Shown here in pieces: positions 1-5,911 of a DNA stretch of 5,911 nucleotides. A program made the translations under genes and the position numbers. The stretch spans positions 1-5,911 of the forward strand of contig JAAZHN010000069.1 in assembly GCA_012510695.1 (NCBI GenBank). Direction: 5' to 3'. Positions within the stretch are counted from its first letter, which is position 1, and every line of letters starts with the position of its first letter. The stretch comes from Mollicutes bacterium. GTDB taxonomy: Bacteria > Bacillota_I > Bacilli_A > RF39 > UBA660. The notes beneath the pieces are model-generated. The model did no database searches and had not been told where the DNA came from. It saw nothing but the letters and a program-made list of their open reading frames with translations.

Positions 1-27
1 ATAATTAGTTATTATTTAATAATATAG

Positions 28-120
28 CCTTATTTAAAGAAAAAAGTTAATTTAGAAATAATTCAATTAAATCATAATAAGCATCTTAATATATTTTTAA
101 GAGGGCTAATAAATGTAAGT
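28..120 (+). other. In-frame, coding-like 5' extension of the LtaS-like gene, bounded by a TAG
   Basis: These 31 codons are open in the same frame as the downstream gene and contain no ATG, GTG or TTG start. They would encode a Lys-rich stretch (begins PYLKKK) and then hydrophilic residues leading into the membrane helix (FLRGLINVSV, then TLFLMF). A basic cytoplasmic loop before an outward-going helix is what an LtaS membrane domain would have at this point. Codons 1-24, in the same frame ahead of the TAG at 25-27, read IISYYLII, which looks like the end of another helix. This suggests the extension was once part of a longer gene, or is translated by readthrough. The stretch is short, so chance cannot be excluded. 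Confidence 0.4.
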
Positions 121-1638
121 GTGACATTATTTTTGATGTTTATATACTATTTATCTTTAATCGCTCCATTTATGCAAAGTAGATATCAATTTGAAAAAAA
201 TATTGATCTTTTTCGTAATCCAGATAATCAATCAGTCGCGGTTGATCAATTTGGGGTGACAATGTTTTTTATTATTGATTTAAATAGTTTTATTTTCCCA
301 AGTGAAGCTCCAATTGAGCACATAGTTATAAATCCCCCCAAAGAAACAATTGTGGAAACAGATGATTCAAGAATAATTGATGACAGCATTTGGGAAGCAA
401 TAATCGAAAATGAAAAAAATACTAGACTTAAACAAATAAATAGTTATTTTATTAATCGAAGAATAACTGAAAGAAATGAGTATACTGGCTTATTTAAAGA
501 TAAAAATTTAATTCTTATTATGATGGAATCGATTAGTTTATTAGGAATTAATGAAGAATATTTTCCTAATCTTTATAAATTATGGAATGAAGGAATAAGT
601 TTTAATAACTTTTATTCCCCAAGAAATAGTTGTCCAACTGGTAATAATGAAATGACAGCTTTAGTTGGCTTATATACTATTAATAATAGTTGTACAGCAA
701 ATACATATAGAAAAAACATTTATCCTCAAGCATTGTTCAATAAATTTAAAGAATCAGGCTATTATGCTTCTTCATATCATAACTATGTTGATCAATATTA
801 TTACCGTAATGATATTCACCTTAACAGTGGTAGTCAAAAATATTATAATGCTCAAGCATTAAAAATAAAAGTCATTAATAAACATTGGCCAAGTGATGTT
901 GAATTATTCGAAAAAGGTTTACCAAATTTTATTAATGAAGATAGATTTATGTCTTTAATGACCACGGTAACCGCGCATGCACCATATAATGTAGGAAGTA
1001 TTTATGGTAATAAAAATTTTGATTTATTTAAAGATTTAAACATTACTAATTCTCTAAAAAGATACTATTCGAAAGTTTATGAACTAGATCAAGGCATAAA
1101 ATATTTACTAGAAGAATTAGAAAGAACTAATAAGTTAGATGATACAGTTATTATTCTTTTTGGTGATCATCAACCATATAGTTTAGGTGTTAAACAACAA
1201 GTAGATGTTTTAGGAGAAGAAGCAGGTAAAAATAAAAATATCGAAAAAACACCTTTAATTATTTATAACTCACAAATTCAAGGAAAAATAATTGATGATT
1301 ATGTTTCAATTATTGATTTAGCACCGACAATCTTAAATCTTTTTGACTTAGATTATGATCCAAGATATTATGTAGGAGAAGACATATTTGATCCAAATAG
1401 TGAGAAAAGAGCAATATTTACAGATGGATCATGGCAAGATGAAGTAGGATTCTTTAATGCCTCTAATGATAATTTTATTTTAAATGATCCAGATAATGAA
1501 GATGTCGGTTACTCTGATGAGGAAATAATTGAAATAAATACAGTGATAAATTTAAAACAAAAAATGTCTAATTTAGCAATAAAAAGTAATTATTTTTATC
1601 ATTTAGAACAAGCAAGAAAAAAGTATATTAACAATTAA
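121..1638 (+). CDS. LtaS-like phosphoglycerol transferase (alkaline phosphatase/sulfatase superfamily), N-terminally short
   Basis: This 505-residue protein resembles lipoteichoic acid synthases, which act outside the membrane and move glycerol-phosphate from phosphatidylglycerol onto a growing polymer. One membrane helix (about residues 2-18) is followed by a linker and an ectodomain (about 125-425). The expected metal and catalytic residues are visible: Glu136 in IMMES, nucleophile Thr173 in CPTGNNE, Arg229 in YYYRND, His286 in TAHAPY, and Asp349-His350 in FGDHQPY. The DLAPTILNLF block near 399-408 is also typical. Classical LtaS proteins have about 600-650 residues and five membrane helices, so about four helices are missing here. 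The GTG start has no well-spaced ribosome site. The same frame is open back to position 28, just after a TAG at 25-27, so the gene may be broken or split. topA follows 22 bases downstream. Family assignment is firm. The exact substrate and whether the protein is functional are uncertain; another sulfatase-fold phosphotransferase remains possible. Confidence 0.85.
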   Translation: MTLFLMFIYYLSLIAPFMQSRYQFEKNIDLFRNPDNQSVAVDQFGVTMFFIIDLNSFIFPSEAPIEHIVINPPKETIVETDDSRIIDDSIWEAIIENEKNTRLKQINSYFINRRITERNEYTGLFKDKNLILIMMESISLLGINEEYFPNLYKLWNEGISFNNFYSPRNSCPTGNNEMTALVGLYTINNSCTANTYRKNIYPQALFNKFKESGYYASSYHNYVDQYYYRNDIHLNSGSQKYYNAQALKIKVINKHWPSDVELFEKGLPNFINEDRFMSLMTTVTAHAPYNVGSIYGNKNFDLFKDLNITNSLKRYYSKVYELDQGIKYLLEELERTNKLDDTVIILFGDHQPYSLGVKQQVDVLGEEAGKNKNIEKTPLIIYNSQIQGKIIDDYVSIIDLAPTILNLFDLDYDPRYYVGEDIFDPNSEKRAIFTDGSWQDEVGFFNASNDNFILNDPDNEDVGYSDEEIIEINTVINLKQKMSNLAIKSNYFYHLEQARKKYINN

Positions 1639-1660
1639 ATAAAAAAGAAAGGAGATTATT

Positions 1661-3685
1661 ATGAAAAAGTTAGTTATTGTTGAGTCCCCTAGTAAGACAA
1701 AGACAATTACCAAATATTTAGGTAAAGAATATAAAGTAGTTTCTTGTATGGGACATATTAGAGATCTCGCGACAAGTGGTAAATATGGTTTTGGGGTAGA
1801 TACGGAAAATGATTTTATAGCGAGTTATGTACCAATTAAAGGTAAAAGCAAAATCATCACAGCTCTAAAAAAAGATGCTAAAGATAGTGATCTTGTCTAT
1901 TTAGCAACTGACCCAGACCGTGAAGGTGAAGCAATTAGTTGGCATTTATTAGATTCATTAGATTTAAAAGAAGATAAATATGAAAGAATAATATTTAATG
2001 AAATAACAGAAAAAGCTGTCTTAGAGGCAATTAAAAACCCAAGAAAAATTGATAATAATTTAGTTAAAAGTCAAGAAACAAGAAGAATACTTGATCGAAT
2101 AATCGGTTTTAGGTTAAGTAAATTAATACAAAGTAAAACAGGAGGAAAAAGTGCGGGAAGAGTACAAAGTGTTGCTTTAAAATTAATTGTTGAAAGAGAA
2201 AGAGAAATATTAGCTTTTATTCCAGAAGAATATTGGGAAATTGAAGCAGTATTTACTGACTTTAAGGCTATGTTAGAAAAATATCATGGTAAAAAAATAG
2301 AAATCCATGGTGAAAAAGAAGCTAATGATATATTAGATTCTTTAGACAAATCATTTACGATTGAAGAGATTAAGGAAACACCTAAAAATAAAAAAGGAGT
2401 AATGCCTCTTATAACATCAACTCTTCAACAGATGGCCTCAACCAGGTTAGGATTTGGTTCTTCTAAAACGATGAGAGTTGCTCAAAAACTTTATGAAGGA
2501 ATCGATATTGGCTCAGAAACAGTAGGGCTAATTACTTATATGCGTACAGATTCAACAAGATTTTCTAATGAATTTGTTAAAGATGCATTCACTTATATTA
2601 AGAAAAAATATGGGGAAGAATATGTGGGAAGTGTTAAGGTTAGTAAAAAGAAAACTAATGTCCAAGATGCTCATGAAGCAATTAGACCAACTAGCTTAAT
2701 GCGTGAACCAGATAAAATCAAAGAGTATTTAACACCAGATGAATATAAATTATATAAAATGATCTATATTAGATCTTTAGCATCATTAATGAAAGATGCT
2801 AAGGTACTTGCAACTTCCATCTCACTACTTAATAATGGTTATGAATTTAAAGCAACTGGTCAAGTCTTAACATTTGATGGTTATTTAAAAGTCTATAAAG
2901 AATATGAAAAATCAGAAGATGTTATATTACCAAACTTTAAAGACTATAAAAGTAATGTTTTGATTGCTAAAGAAATTAATAAAAGTCAACATTTTACTAA
3001 ACCAGCAGCTAGATATACTGAAGCTTCATTAATTAATGAGTTAGAAAAATTAGGAATCGGCAGACCCAGTACTTATGCAAGTATAATGGAGAAAATTAAA
3101 GAAAGGGATTATGTTTTAACAGTTGATAAGAAATTCCAACCAACAGAAATGGGAATGGAAATAACTGATAAATTAGAAGAAGGATTCAGTCATATTATCA
3201 ATGTAGAATATACCGCAAAAATGGAAACAGATTTAGATGAAATAGCTGAAAATAAATTAGATAATGTTAAAGTTTTAAAAGACTTTTATGAAGAATTTGA
3301 ACCAATGGTTCAAAAATCATTTGAAACTATTGAGAAAAAAGCTCCAGTGACAACAGGAGAATCATGCCCAGAGTGTGGTGGAGACCTAGTTATTCGTAAG
3401 GGTAAATATGGTGAATTTACAGCATGTTCTAACTATCCAAAATGTAAATATATTAAAAAAGAACCAAGAGAAGTAAAAGAAATAATCGATTGTCCAAAAT
3501 GTGATGGTAAAGTAGTTGAAAAAATAACTCGTAAAGGAAAAATATTTTATGGTTGTTCAAACTATCCAAAATGTGACTTTGCTTCTTGGGATCTACCAAT
3601 TAAAGAAAAATGTCCAGAGTGTGGAGGAACATTAACTATTAAAAAAGATAAAACTAAATGTCTAGATTGCAAATATGAAAAATAA
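1661..3685 (+). CDS. topA: DNA topoisomerase I (type IA), TopA
   Basis: This 674-residue enzyme relaxes negative supercoils in the cytoplasm by passing DNA through a transient single-strand break. The N-terminal TOPRIM domain shows Glu8 in VIVESPSKTKT and the Mg-binding DPDREGE at 84-90. The catalytic core follows, with SAGRVQSVA at 165-173, the nucleophile Tyr293 in ITYMRTDSTR, and DAHEAIRPT at 336-344. The HFTKPAARYTEASL and GIGRPSTYA blocks lie at 444-471. Three C-terminal zinc ribbons have cysteines 569/572/589/595, 611/614/632/638 and 651/654/667/670, the last being a compact CxxC-CxxC form. The length is normal for Bacillota. The ATG has a good ribosome site (AAAGGAGA, 1648-1655, six bases before the start). 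I see no clear promoter in the 22-base gap after the LtaS-like gene, so the two are probably co-transcribed, although a promoter inside the upstream gene is possible. A hairpin terminator overlaps the stop codon. Nothing in the protein looks damaged. Confidence 0.98.
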   Translation: MKKLVIVESPSKTKTITKYLGKEYKVVSCMGHIRDLATSGKYGFGVDTENDFIASYVPIKGKSKIITALKKDAKDSDLVYLATDPDREGEAISWHLLDSLDLKEDKYERIIFNEITEKAVLEAIKNPRKIDNNLVKSQETRRILDRIIGFRLSKLIQSKTGGKSAGRVQSVALKLIVEREREILAFIPEEYWEIEAVFTDFKAMLEKYHGKKIEIHGEKEANDILDSLDKSFTIEEIKETPKNKKGVMPLITSTLQQMASTRLGFGSSKTMRVAQKLYEGIDIGSETVGLITYMRTDSTRFSNEFVKDAFTYIKKKYGEEYVGSVKVSKKKTNVQDAHEAIRPTSLMREPDKIKEYLTPDEYKLYKMIYIRSLASLMKDAKVLATSISLLNNGYEFKATGQVLTFDGYLKVYKEYEKSEDVILPNFKDYKSNVLIAKEINKSQHFTKPAARYTEASLINELEKLGIGRPSTYASIMEKIKERDYVLTVDKKFQPTEMGMEITDKLEEGFSHIINVEYTAKMETDLDEIAENKLDNVKVLKDFYEEFEPMVQKSFETIEKKAPVTTGESCPECGGDLVIRKGKYGEFTACSNYPKCKYIKKEPREVKEIIDCPKCDGKVVEKITRKGKIFYGCSNYPKCDFASWDLPIKEKCPECGGTLTIKKDKTKCLDCKYEK

Positions 3686-3703
3686 CCTTTACGGTTATTT
3701 TTT
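3678..3703 (+). terminator. Rho-independent terminator of topA, possibly bidirectional
   Basis: The arms at 3678-3687 and 3693-3702 (AAAAATAACC / GGTTATTTTT) pair perfectly around the loop TTTAC, and the T-run extends to 3703. The stem includes the topA stop codon at 3683-3685. The left arm begins with an A-run, so the minus strand also reads as a hairpin followed by Ts and might stop transcription from the other side. The stem is AT-rich with only two G-C pairs, so it may be moderately efficient. Confidence 0.75.
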
Positions 3704-3711
3704 AAGTTATT

Positions 3712-3746
3712 AACATTATAAGCGTAAATTTAATCGTTATAATGTT
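3712..3746. repeat. Inverted repeat between topA and the exported-protein gene
   Basis: AACATTATAA (3712-3721) is perfectly complementary to TTATAATGTT (3737-3746). CG at 3723-3724 pairs with CG at 3735-3736, leaving G3722 unpaired, and the AT-only loop is 3725-3734. No T-tract follows, so a second terminator is unlikely. Each arm contains TATAAT, on the + strand in the right arm and on the minus strand in the left arm. The repeat lies just upstream of the candidate promoter for the next gene. An operator or paired -10 boxes are both possible; the role is inference. Confidence 0.55.
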
Positions 3747-3773
3747 GATTATCTTAATATAGTTTGTTATCTT
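3745..3773 (+). promoter_or_regulatory. Candidate extended -10 promoter of the exported-protein gene
   Basis: TTGATT (3745-3750) and TATCTT (3768-3773) are 17 bases apart, with TG at 3765-3766 giving an extended -10. Each hexamer matches four of six consensus positions. Transcription would begin near 3780, about 18 bases before the GTG start. The -35 box touches the right arm of the inverted repeat at 3712-3746, so a protein bound there could block it. The alternative TATAAT at 3738-3743 has no convincing -35 box at normal spacing. Confidence 0.45.
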
Positions 3774-3784
3774 TAAATCAAGAT

Positions 3785-3790
3785 AGGAGA
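3785..3790 (+). promoter_or_regulatory. Ribosome binding site supporting the GTG start at 3798
   Basis: AGGAGA ends seven bases before GTG at 3798, a normal distance. The next in-frame ATG is codon 27 (3876-3878), and starting there would remove the whole signal peptide. The site therefore decides for the GTG start. Confidence 0.75.
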
Positions 3791-3797
3791 GTTAAGA

Positions 3798-4349
3798 GTG
3801 AAAAAAGTTAAGTATTTATTTGTATTATTATTGTTAGTTGCCTTACCTTTAAATGCACTTGCAGTAAATGGTAGAATGCGCCTTAAGTACAAGGAAAAAG
3901 GAGGCAATGTTGTAATTACATTCCATACATTAATTAAATCAGGTAATTTAACTAAATACACAACCAATATTTCTGAATCAACAGGATTAGAATTTGTTAG
4001 TATTGATGGTTTAGCAGTAGACAGTGTTACTCATGAAGAAGGAATAATTACAATGGAAACCTTAGAACCATTAGTTGGAGAAGTAGATGCCTTTAGTGTT
4101 ACTTTTAAAGTAACAGATGCTCAAAATTGGAATATAAAATTAAAAGACAGCCAATTTTGTGAAGGAGAATCTTGTATTAATGTTTACAATAATGATATGA
4201 AAAAAGACTCAACGACAGGTGGAAGTACTGGAACAGTTAAAAATCCTAAAACTGCTGTAACAAATACAATTGGAGCAGGTCTAATAATCCTAGGAGCAGC
4301 GGCAGTATATTATTTATCTTATAAAGATAAAAAATTTAGTAATATTTAA
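3798..4349 (+). CDS. Exported surface protein with sortase-like NPKTA C-terminus
   Basis: This 183-residue protein carries a signal peptide (basic MKKVK, hydrophobic core, probable cleavage after ALA at 20-22). A mature domain follows (about 23-134) with alternating hydrophobic segments suggesting a beta-sandwich. Segments such as VDAFSVTFKVTD and NWNIKLKDSQF recall cohesin-like or other Ig-type surface domains, but I cannot assign a family. Cys121 and Cys126 could form a disulfide. A Gly/Ser/Thr-rich linker (138-147) leads to NPKTA (149-153), a hydrophobic helix (about 157-174) and a short tail containing KDKK. This is the order of a sortase signal, although the canonical fifth residue is Gly (or Asn in some sortase B substrates), not Ala. 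Simple membrane anchoring is the alternative. The GTG start is chosen because AGGAGA lies at 3785-3790 and the signal peptide begins there. It forms a single-gene unit between two terminators. Its function is unknown. Confidence 0.85.
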   Translation: MKKVKYLFVLLLLVALPLNALAVNGRMRLKYKEKGGNVVITFHTLIKSGNLTKYTTNISESTGLEFVSIDGLAVDSVTHEEGIITMETLEPLVGEVDAFSVTFKVTDAQNWNIKLKDSQFCEGESCINVYNNDMKKDSTTGGSTGTVKNPKTAVTNTIGAGLIILGAAAVYYLSYKDKKFSNI

Positions 4350-4355
4350 AAACCT

Positions 4356-4381
4356 AAAACCAAGTTATCTTGGTTTTTTTT
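4356..4381 (+). terminator. Strong Rho-independent terminator after the exported-protein gene
   Basis: A perfect nine-pair stem (AAAACCAAG at 4356-4364, CTTGGTTTT at 4369-4377) encloses the loop TTAT. An eight-base T-tract runs through 4374-4381. It lies seven bases after the TAA at 4347-4349 and isolates this gene from the next unit. Confidence 0.9.
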
Positions 4382-4435
4382 ATGACTAAATATTAAATGT
4401 GTCATCTTTTGAAAAATCTTAAGTTCTCATTTTTA

Positions 4436-4464
4436 TTGACAAAGAGCCCTGTTTTTGCTAAGAT
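4436..4464 (+). promoter_or_regulatory. Strong housekeeping-sigma promoter of the unknown two-gene unit
   Basis: A perfect TTGACA (4436-4441) is followed after 17 bases by TAAGAT (4459-4464). TG at 4456-4457 makes an extended -10 (TGCTAAGAT). The region upstream of the -35 is AT-rich. Transcription should begin near 4470-4472, leaving a leader of only about 18 bases. This is the best promoter in the window and predicts substantial constitutive expression unless it is repressed. Confidence 0.85.
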
Positions 4465-4468
4465 ACTC

Positions 4469-4486
4469 AACCAAGGGGAGTTGGTT
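4469..4486 (+). promoter_or_regulatory. Leader hairpin with the ribosome site in its loop
   Basis: AACCAA (4469-4474) and TTGGTT (4481-4486) are perfect inverse complements around GGGGAG (4475-4480), which is the core of the ribosome site for ATG 4489. The repeat falls at the expected transcription start. It could be a hairpin at the extreme 5' end of the mRNA or a double-stranded operator. Depending on the exact start base, only four or five of the six pairs may be present in RNA. Confidence 0.55.
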
Positions 4487-4488
4487 AT

Positions 4489-5625
4489 ATGAGAAATATA
4501 GAATATTTTTTAGGTATATATAAACAAAGAGGAAACGTTATTCCAATAAATTGGGGGATATTATTCCATCCAGAAATGTATGATCAAAGTAAAATTCAAG
4601 ACATTGATCGTTTTACTTCTTCAATGTTTAATAATGAAGCAGAATTAAAGGCTTACATGGTTAAAAATGCAACCGATATTGGTTTAAAAGAAGTTGCCGT
4701 TCGCGATGATTTAGCGATTATTGTTGATAGTTATATTCAAAGAATTTTATCTTCAGAATTATTAAGAGGTAATATTGGTCTAAGATCAACACTGCTTTCT
4801 TTAGTTAATGAACTGTCAACTTCAAATGCTAATAAGAGACTATTAAAGGCAGTTTATGATGAAGCCTTACCTTTAATGAAGATAACTGATGTGGAAAGAA
4901 CTCTTAAAAACATTATCATTTCTCAAGTAAAAGGATTAGATAGTATTACTTATCGACAAATTGAAAACATTATTACAGAAGTAGAAGATGTAAACCTTTC
5001 TGATGAAGAAGTTTCTAAATTTATCTCATACTTAGAAGGTCATCAATCTCAATATGAAATTGAGAAAACATTTCCAATTGAAGTAATGCGCAAAGAGAAA
5101 AAACCAAATAGTAATAAACATAGTTTAAATAAAATGCCATATGGTGTTGTTTATGTAGAAGATTTAAAGTTTTTAGATATCAATTTCCTAAAAAAGATTT
5201 TAAAAAATGCAGTATATTCACCAAATCCAAGTTTCTTATATTCAGTATTTGCTAAGGTTAATCCAACATATCAAGTTGTAAATGTTTCTGATGTAAGACA
5301 TTACTTAGAAAAAGTAAAAGCAGGAAATAGTGTTGTAACAGATTTAACTCATGCCCTTGATGCAATCGAAGCCTTCGTTGATTATGAAGTATTTGTTTAT
5401 AACAAATATACAAACAATGTTGTAAGAGAACAAAATGGTATGCGTAAGGTAAATTATTTAGGTTTAAGAAAATTAGCTTTAATTGTTTCAAACTTAAGTA
5501 AACAATATTATAAATTTGATGAAAATAGTTTAGATAATCGAGTAAATGAAATAACCAAGTTAAATAAAAATTCATTTACCTTAAAGAAAAACATCTTTGA
5601 TGAACATAAAAATGAAAATAATTAA
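4489..5625 (+). CDS. Hypothetical protein, 378 residues, family not recognised
   Basis: I do not recognise this protein. It has no signal peptide or membrane segment, no cysteine and only one Trp (Trp22), so it is probably cytoplasmic. The N-terminal part (about 1-195) looks mainly alpha-helical, with helix-like stretches at 50-120 and 130-185. A Lys/Asn-rich hydrophilic linker (about 200-216, RKEKKPNSNKHSLNK) separates it from a second domain (about 217-340) that begins MPYGVVYVEDLKFLD. The C-terminus is polar and Asn/Lys-rich, ending HKNENN. I see no nucleotide-binding loop, nuclease motif, helix-turn-helix or zinc site that I would trust. The ATG has the ribosome site AAGGGGAG (4473-4480) and sits just behind a strong promoter. 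The next gene begins 15 bases after the stop, so the two are probably one operon. Codon use matches the neighbouring genes, so there is no sign of recent transfer. Confidence 0.85.
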   Translation: MRNIEYFLGIYKQRGNVIPINWGILFHPEMYDQSKIQDIDRFTSSMFNNEAELKAYMVKNATDIGLKEVAVRDDLAIIVDSYIQRILSSELLRGNIGLRSTLLSLVNELSTSNANKRLLKAVYDEALPLMKITDVERTLKNIIISQVKGLDSITYRQIENIITEVEDVNLSDEEVSKFISYLEGHQSQYEIEKTFPIEVMRKEKKPNSNKHSLNKMPYGVVYVEDLKFLDINFLKKILKNAVYSPNPSFLYSVFAKVNPTYQVVNVSDVRHYLEKVKAGNSVVTDLTHALDAIEAFVDYEVFVYNKYTNNVVREQNGMRKVNYLGLRKLALIVSNLSKQYYKFDENSLDNRVNEITKLNKNSFTLKKNIFDEHKNENN

Positions 5626-5640
5626 GATAAAGGGGATAGT

Positions 5641-5911
5641 ATGGAACTAGAAGAATTAGAAAGAGTGCTAGAAGTTCAAATAAGAGAAGTAGTAGAATTA
5701 GAAAAAAGATTACAAAAAGCAAGAATTGTTTTAATCTTTGATCAATCGAGAATTGATGCTTTTGAAGAAGAACTTATTTCTAAAAAAATAACTGTTAGAA
5801 AACTAGAAAGAATCATCGCTTGGTTAAAACTAGATCAAAACTCTATAAAAGAGAAAATTACCAAGTATTTAACACCTCTTAAAGAATATGCAGGGTATGA
5901 TGCCTTTACTC
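5641..5911 (+). CDS. Hypothetical protein with coiled-coil-like N-terminus, cut by the window edge
   Basis: The frame is open from ATG 5641 to the right edge (90 codons), so the C-terminus is unseen. A ribosome site (AAAGGGGA, 5629-5636) lies four bases before the start. The first 30 residues (MELEELERVLEVQIREVVEL onward) are rich in Glu, Leu, Arg and Lys with heptad-like spacing, suggesting a coiled coil or long amphipathic helix. The charged helical character continues through about residue 75. No membrane segment, cysteine or catalytic motif is visible. The 15-base gap after the preceding unknown gene indicates shared transcription from the promoter at 4436-4464 and perhaps a shared complex. 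The family is unknown. Confidence 0.75.
   Translation, partial: MELEELERVLEVQIREVVELEKRLQKARIVLIFDQSRIDAFEEELISKKITVRKLERIIAWLKLDQNSIKEKITKYLTPLKEYAGYDAFT

Noticed and set aside
665..862. A 65-codon + strand open frame inside the LtaS-like gene
   Set aside because: It lies wholly within the catalytic ectodomain in another frame, has no ribosome site, and its Ile/Val-rich product reflects AT-rich codons read out of frame.
3712..3746. Second terminator after topA
   Set aside because: The hairpin has an AT-rich stem with a bulge and a 10-base loop, and no run of Ts follows the right arm.
3773..3967. A 64-codon minus-strand open frame over the start of the exported-protein gene
   Set aside because: It is antisense to a signal peptide and conserved-looking gene, with no ribosome site or promoter convincing enough to support it.
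4382..4405. ATGAC-N14-GTCAT inverted repeat ahead of the promoter at 4436
   Set aside because: The arms are only five bases with a long AT-rich spacer, which is expected by chance in this composition. It lies about 30 bases upstream of the -35 box, with no supporting second copy.
5258..5575. A 105-codon minus-strand open frame inside the 378-residue gene
   Set aside because: The product is a low-complexity Leu/His/Gln/Tyr mixture typical of the reverse of Lys/Asn/Leu-rich coding sequence, and it has no start signals.
121..5911. Use of TGA as Trp (mycoplasma code)
   Set aside because: All Trp codons in the genes are TGG and the complete genes are of sensible length and end in TAA with no internal TGA, so the standard bacterial code fits.
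1..5911. CRISPR array, tRNA/rRNA genes, insertion sequences or phage genes
   Set aside because: I found no regularly spaced direct repeats, cloverleaf or rRNA-like sequence, transposase motifs or terminal repeats on either strand.

Overview
The window is AT-rich (about 30% G+C by eye) and every gene lies on the + strand. Trp is encoded by TGG throughout and the four complete genes all end in TAA, so nothing suggests a reassigned UGA as in Mycoplasma or Spiroplasma. A lipoteichoic-acid-synthase-type enzyme, a secreted protein with a sortase-like C-terminus, AGGAGG-type ribosome sites and short hairpin/T-tract terminators together suggest a monoderm, low-GC Bacillota. The most likely source is an uncultured Bacilli-type lineage near Erysipelotrichia, RF39 or Acholeplasma. 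That placement is inference.

There appear to be three transcription units. Unit 1 (from beyond the left edge to about 3703) holds an LtaS-like phosphoglycerol transferase, reduced to one membrane helix plus the catalytic ectodomain. After a 22-base gap it continues into topA (DNA topoisomerase I with all its domains and three zinc ribbons), and it ends at a hairpin terminator overlapping the topA stop codon. Unit 2 (about 3704-4381) has an inverted repeat and a candidate promoter. It encodes a 183-residue exported protein with a C-terminal NPKTA-helix-basic tail and ends at a strong terminator. Unit 3 (from about 4436 to beyond the right edge) has an excellent extended -10 promoter. Its ribosome site sits in the loop of a small perfect hairpin. 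It encodes a 378-residue soluble protein of no family I recognise, followed 15 bases later by the start of a second unrecognised gene with a charged, probably coiled-coil N-terminus.

Units 1 and 2 carry cell-envelope functions (teichoic acid synthesis, a surface protein) around a housekeeping topoisomerase. Unit 3 is the least explained part of the window. The points most worth following are the unknown two-gene unit with its leader hairpin, the interrupted or truncated N-terminus of the LtaS-like gene, and the NPKTA surface protein. I see no CRISPR array, RNA gene, insertion sequence or prophage marker.
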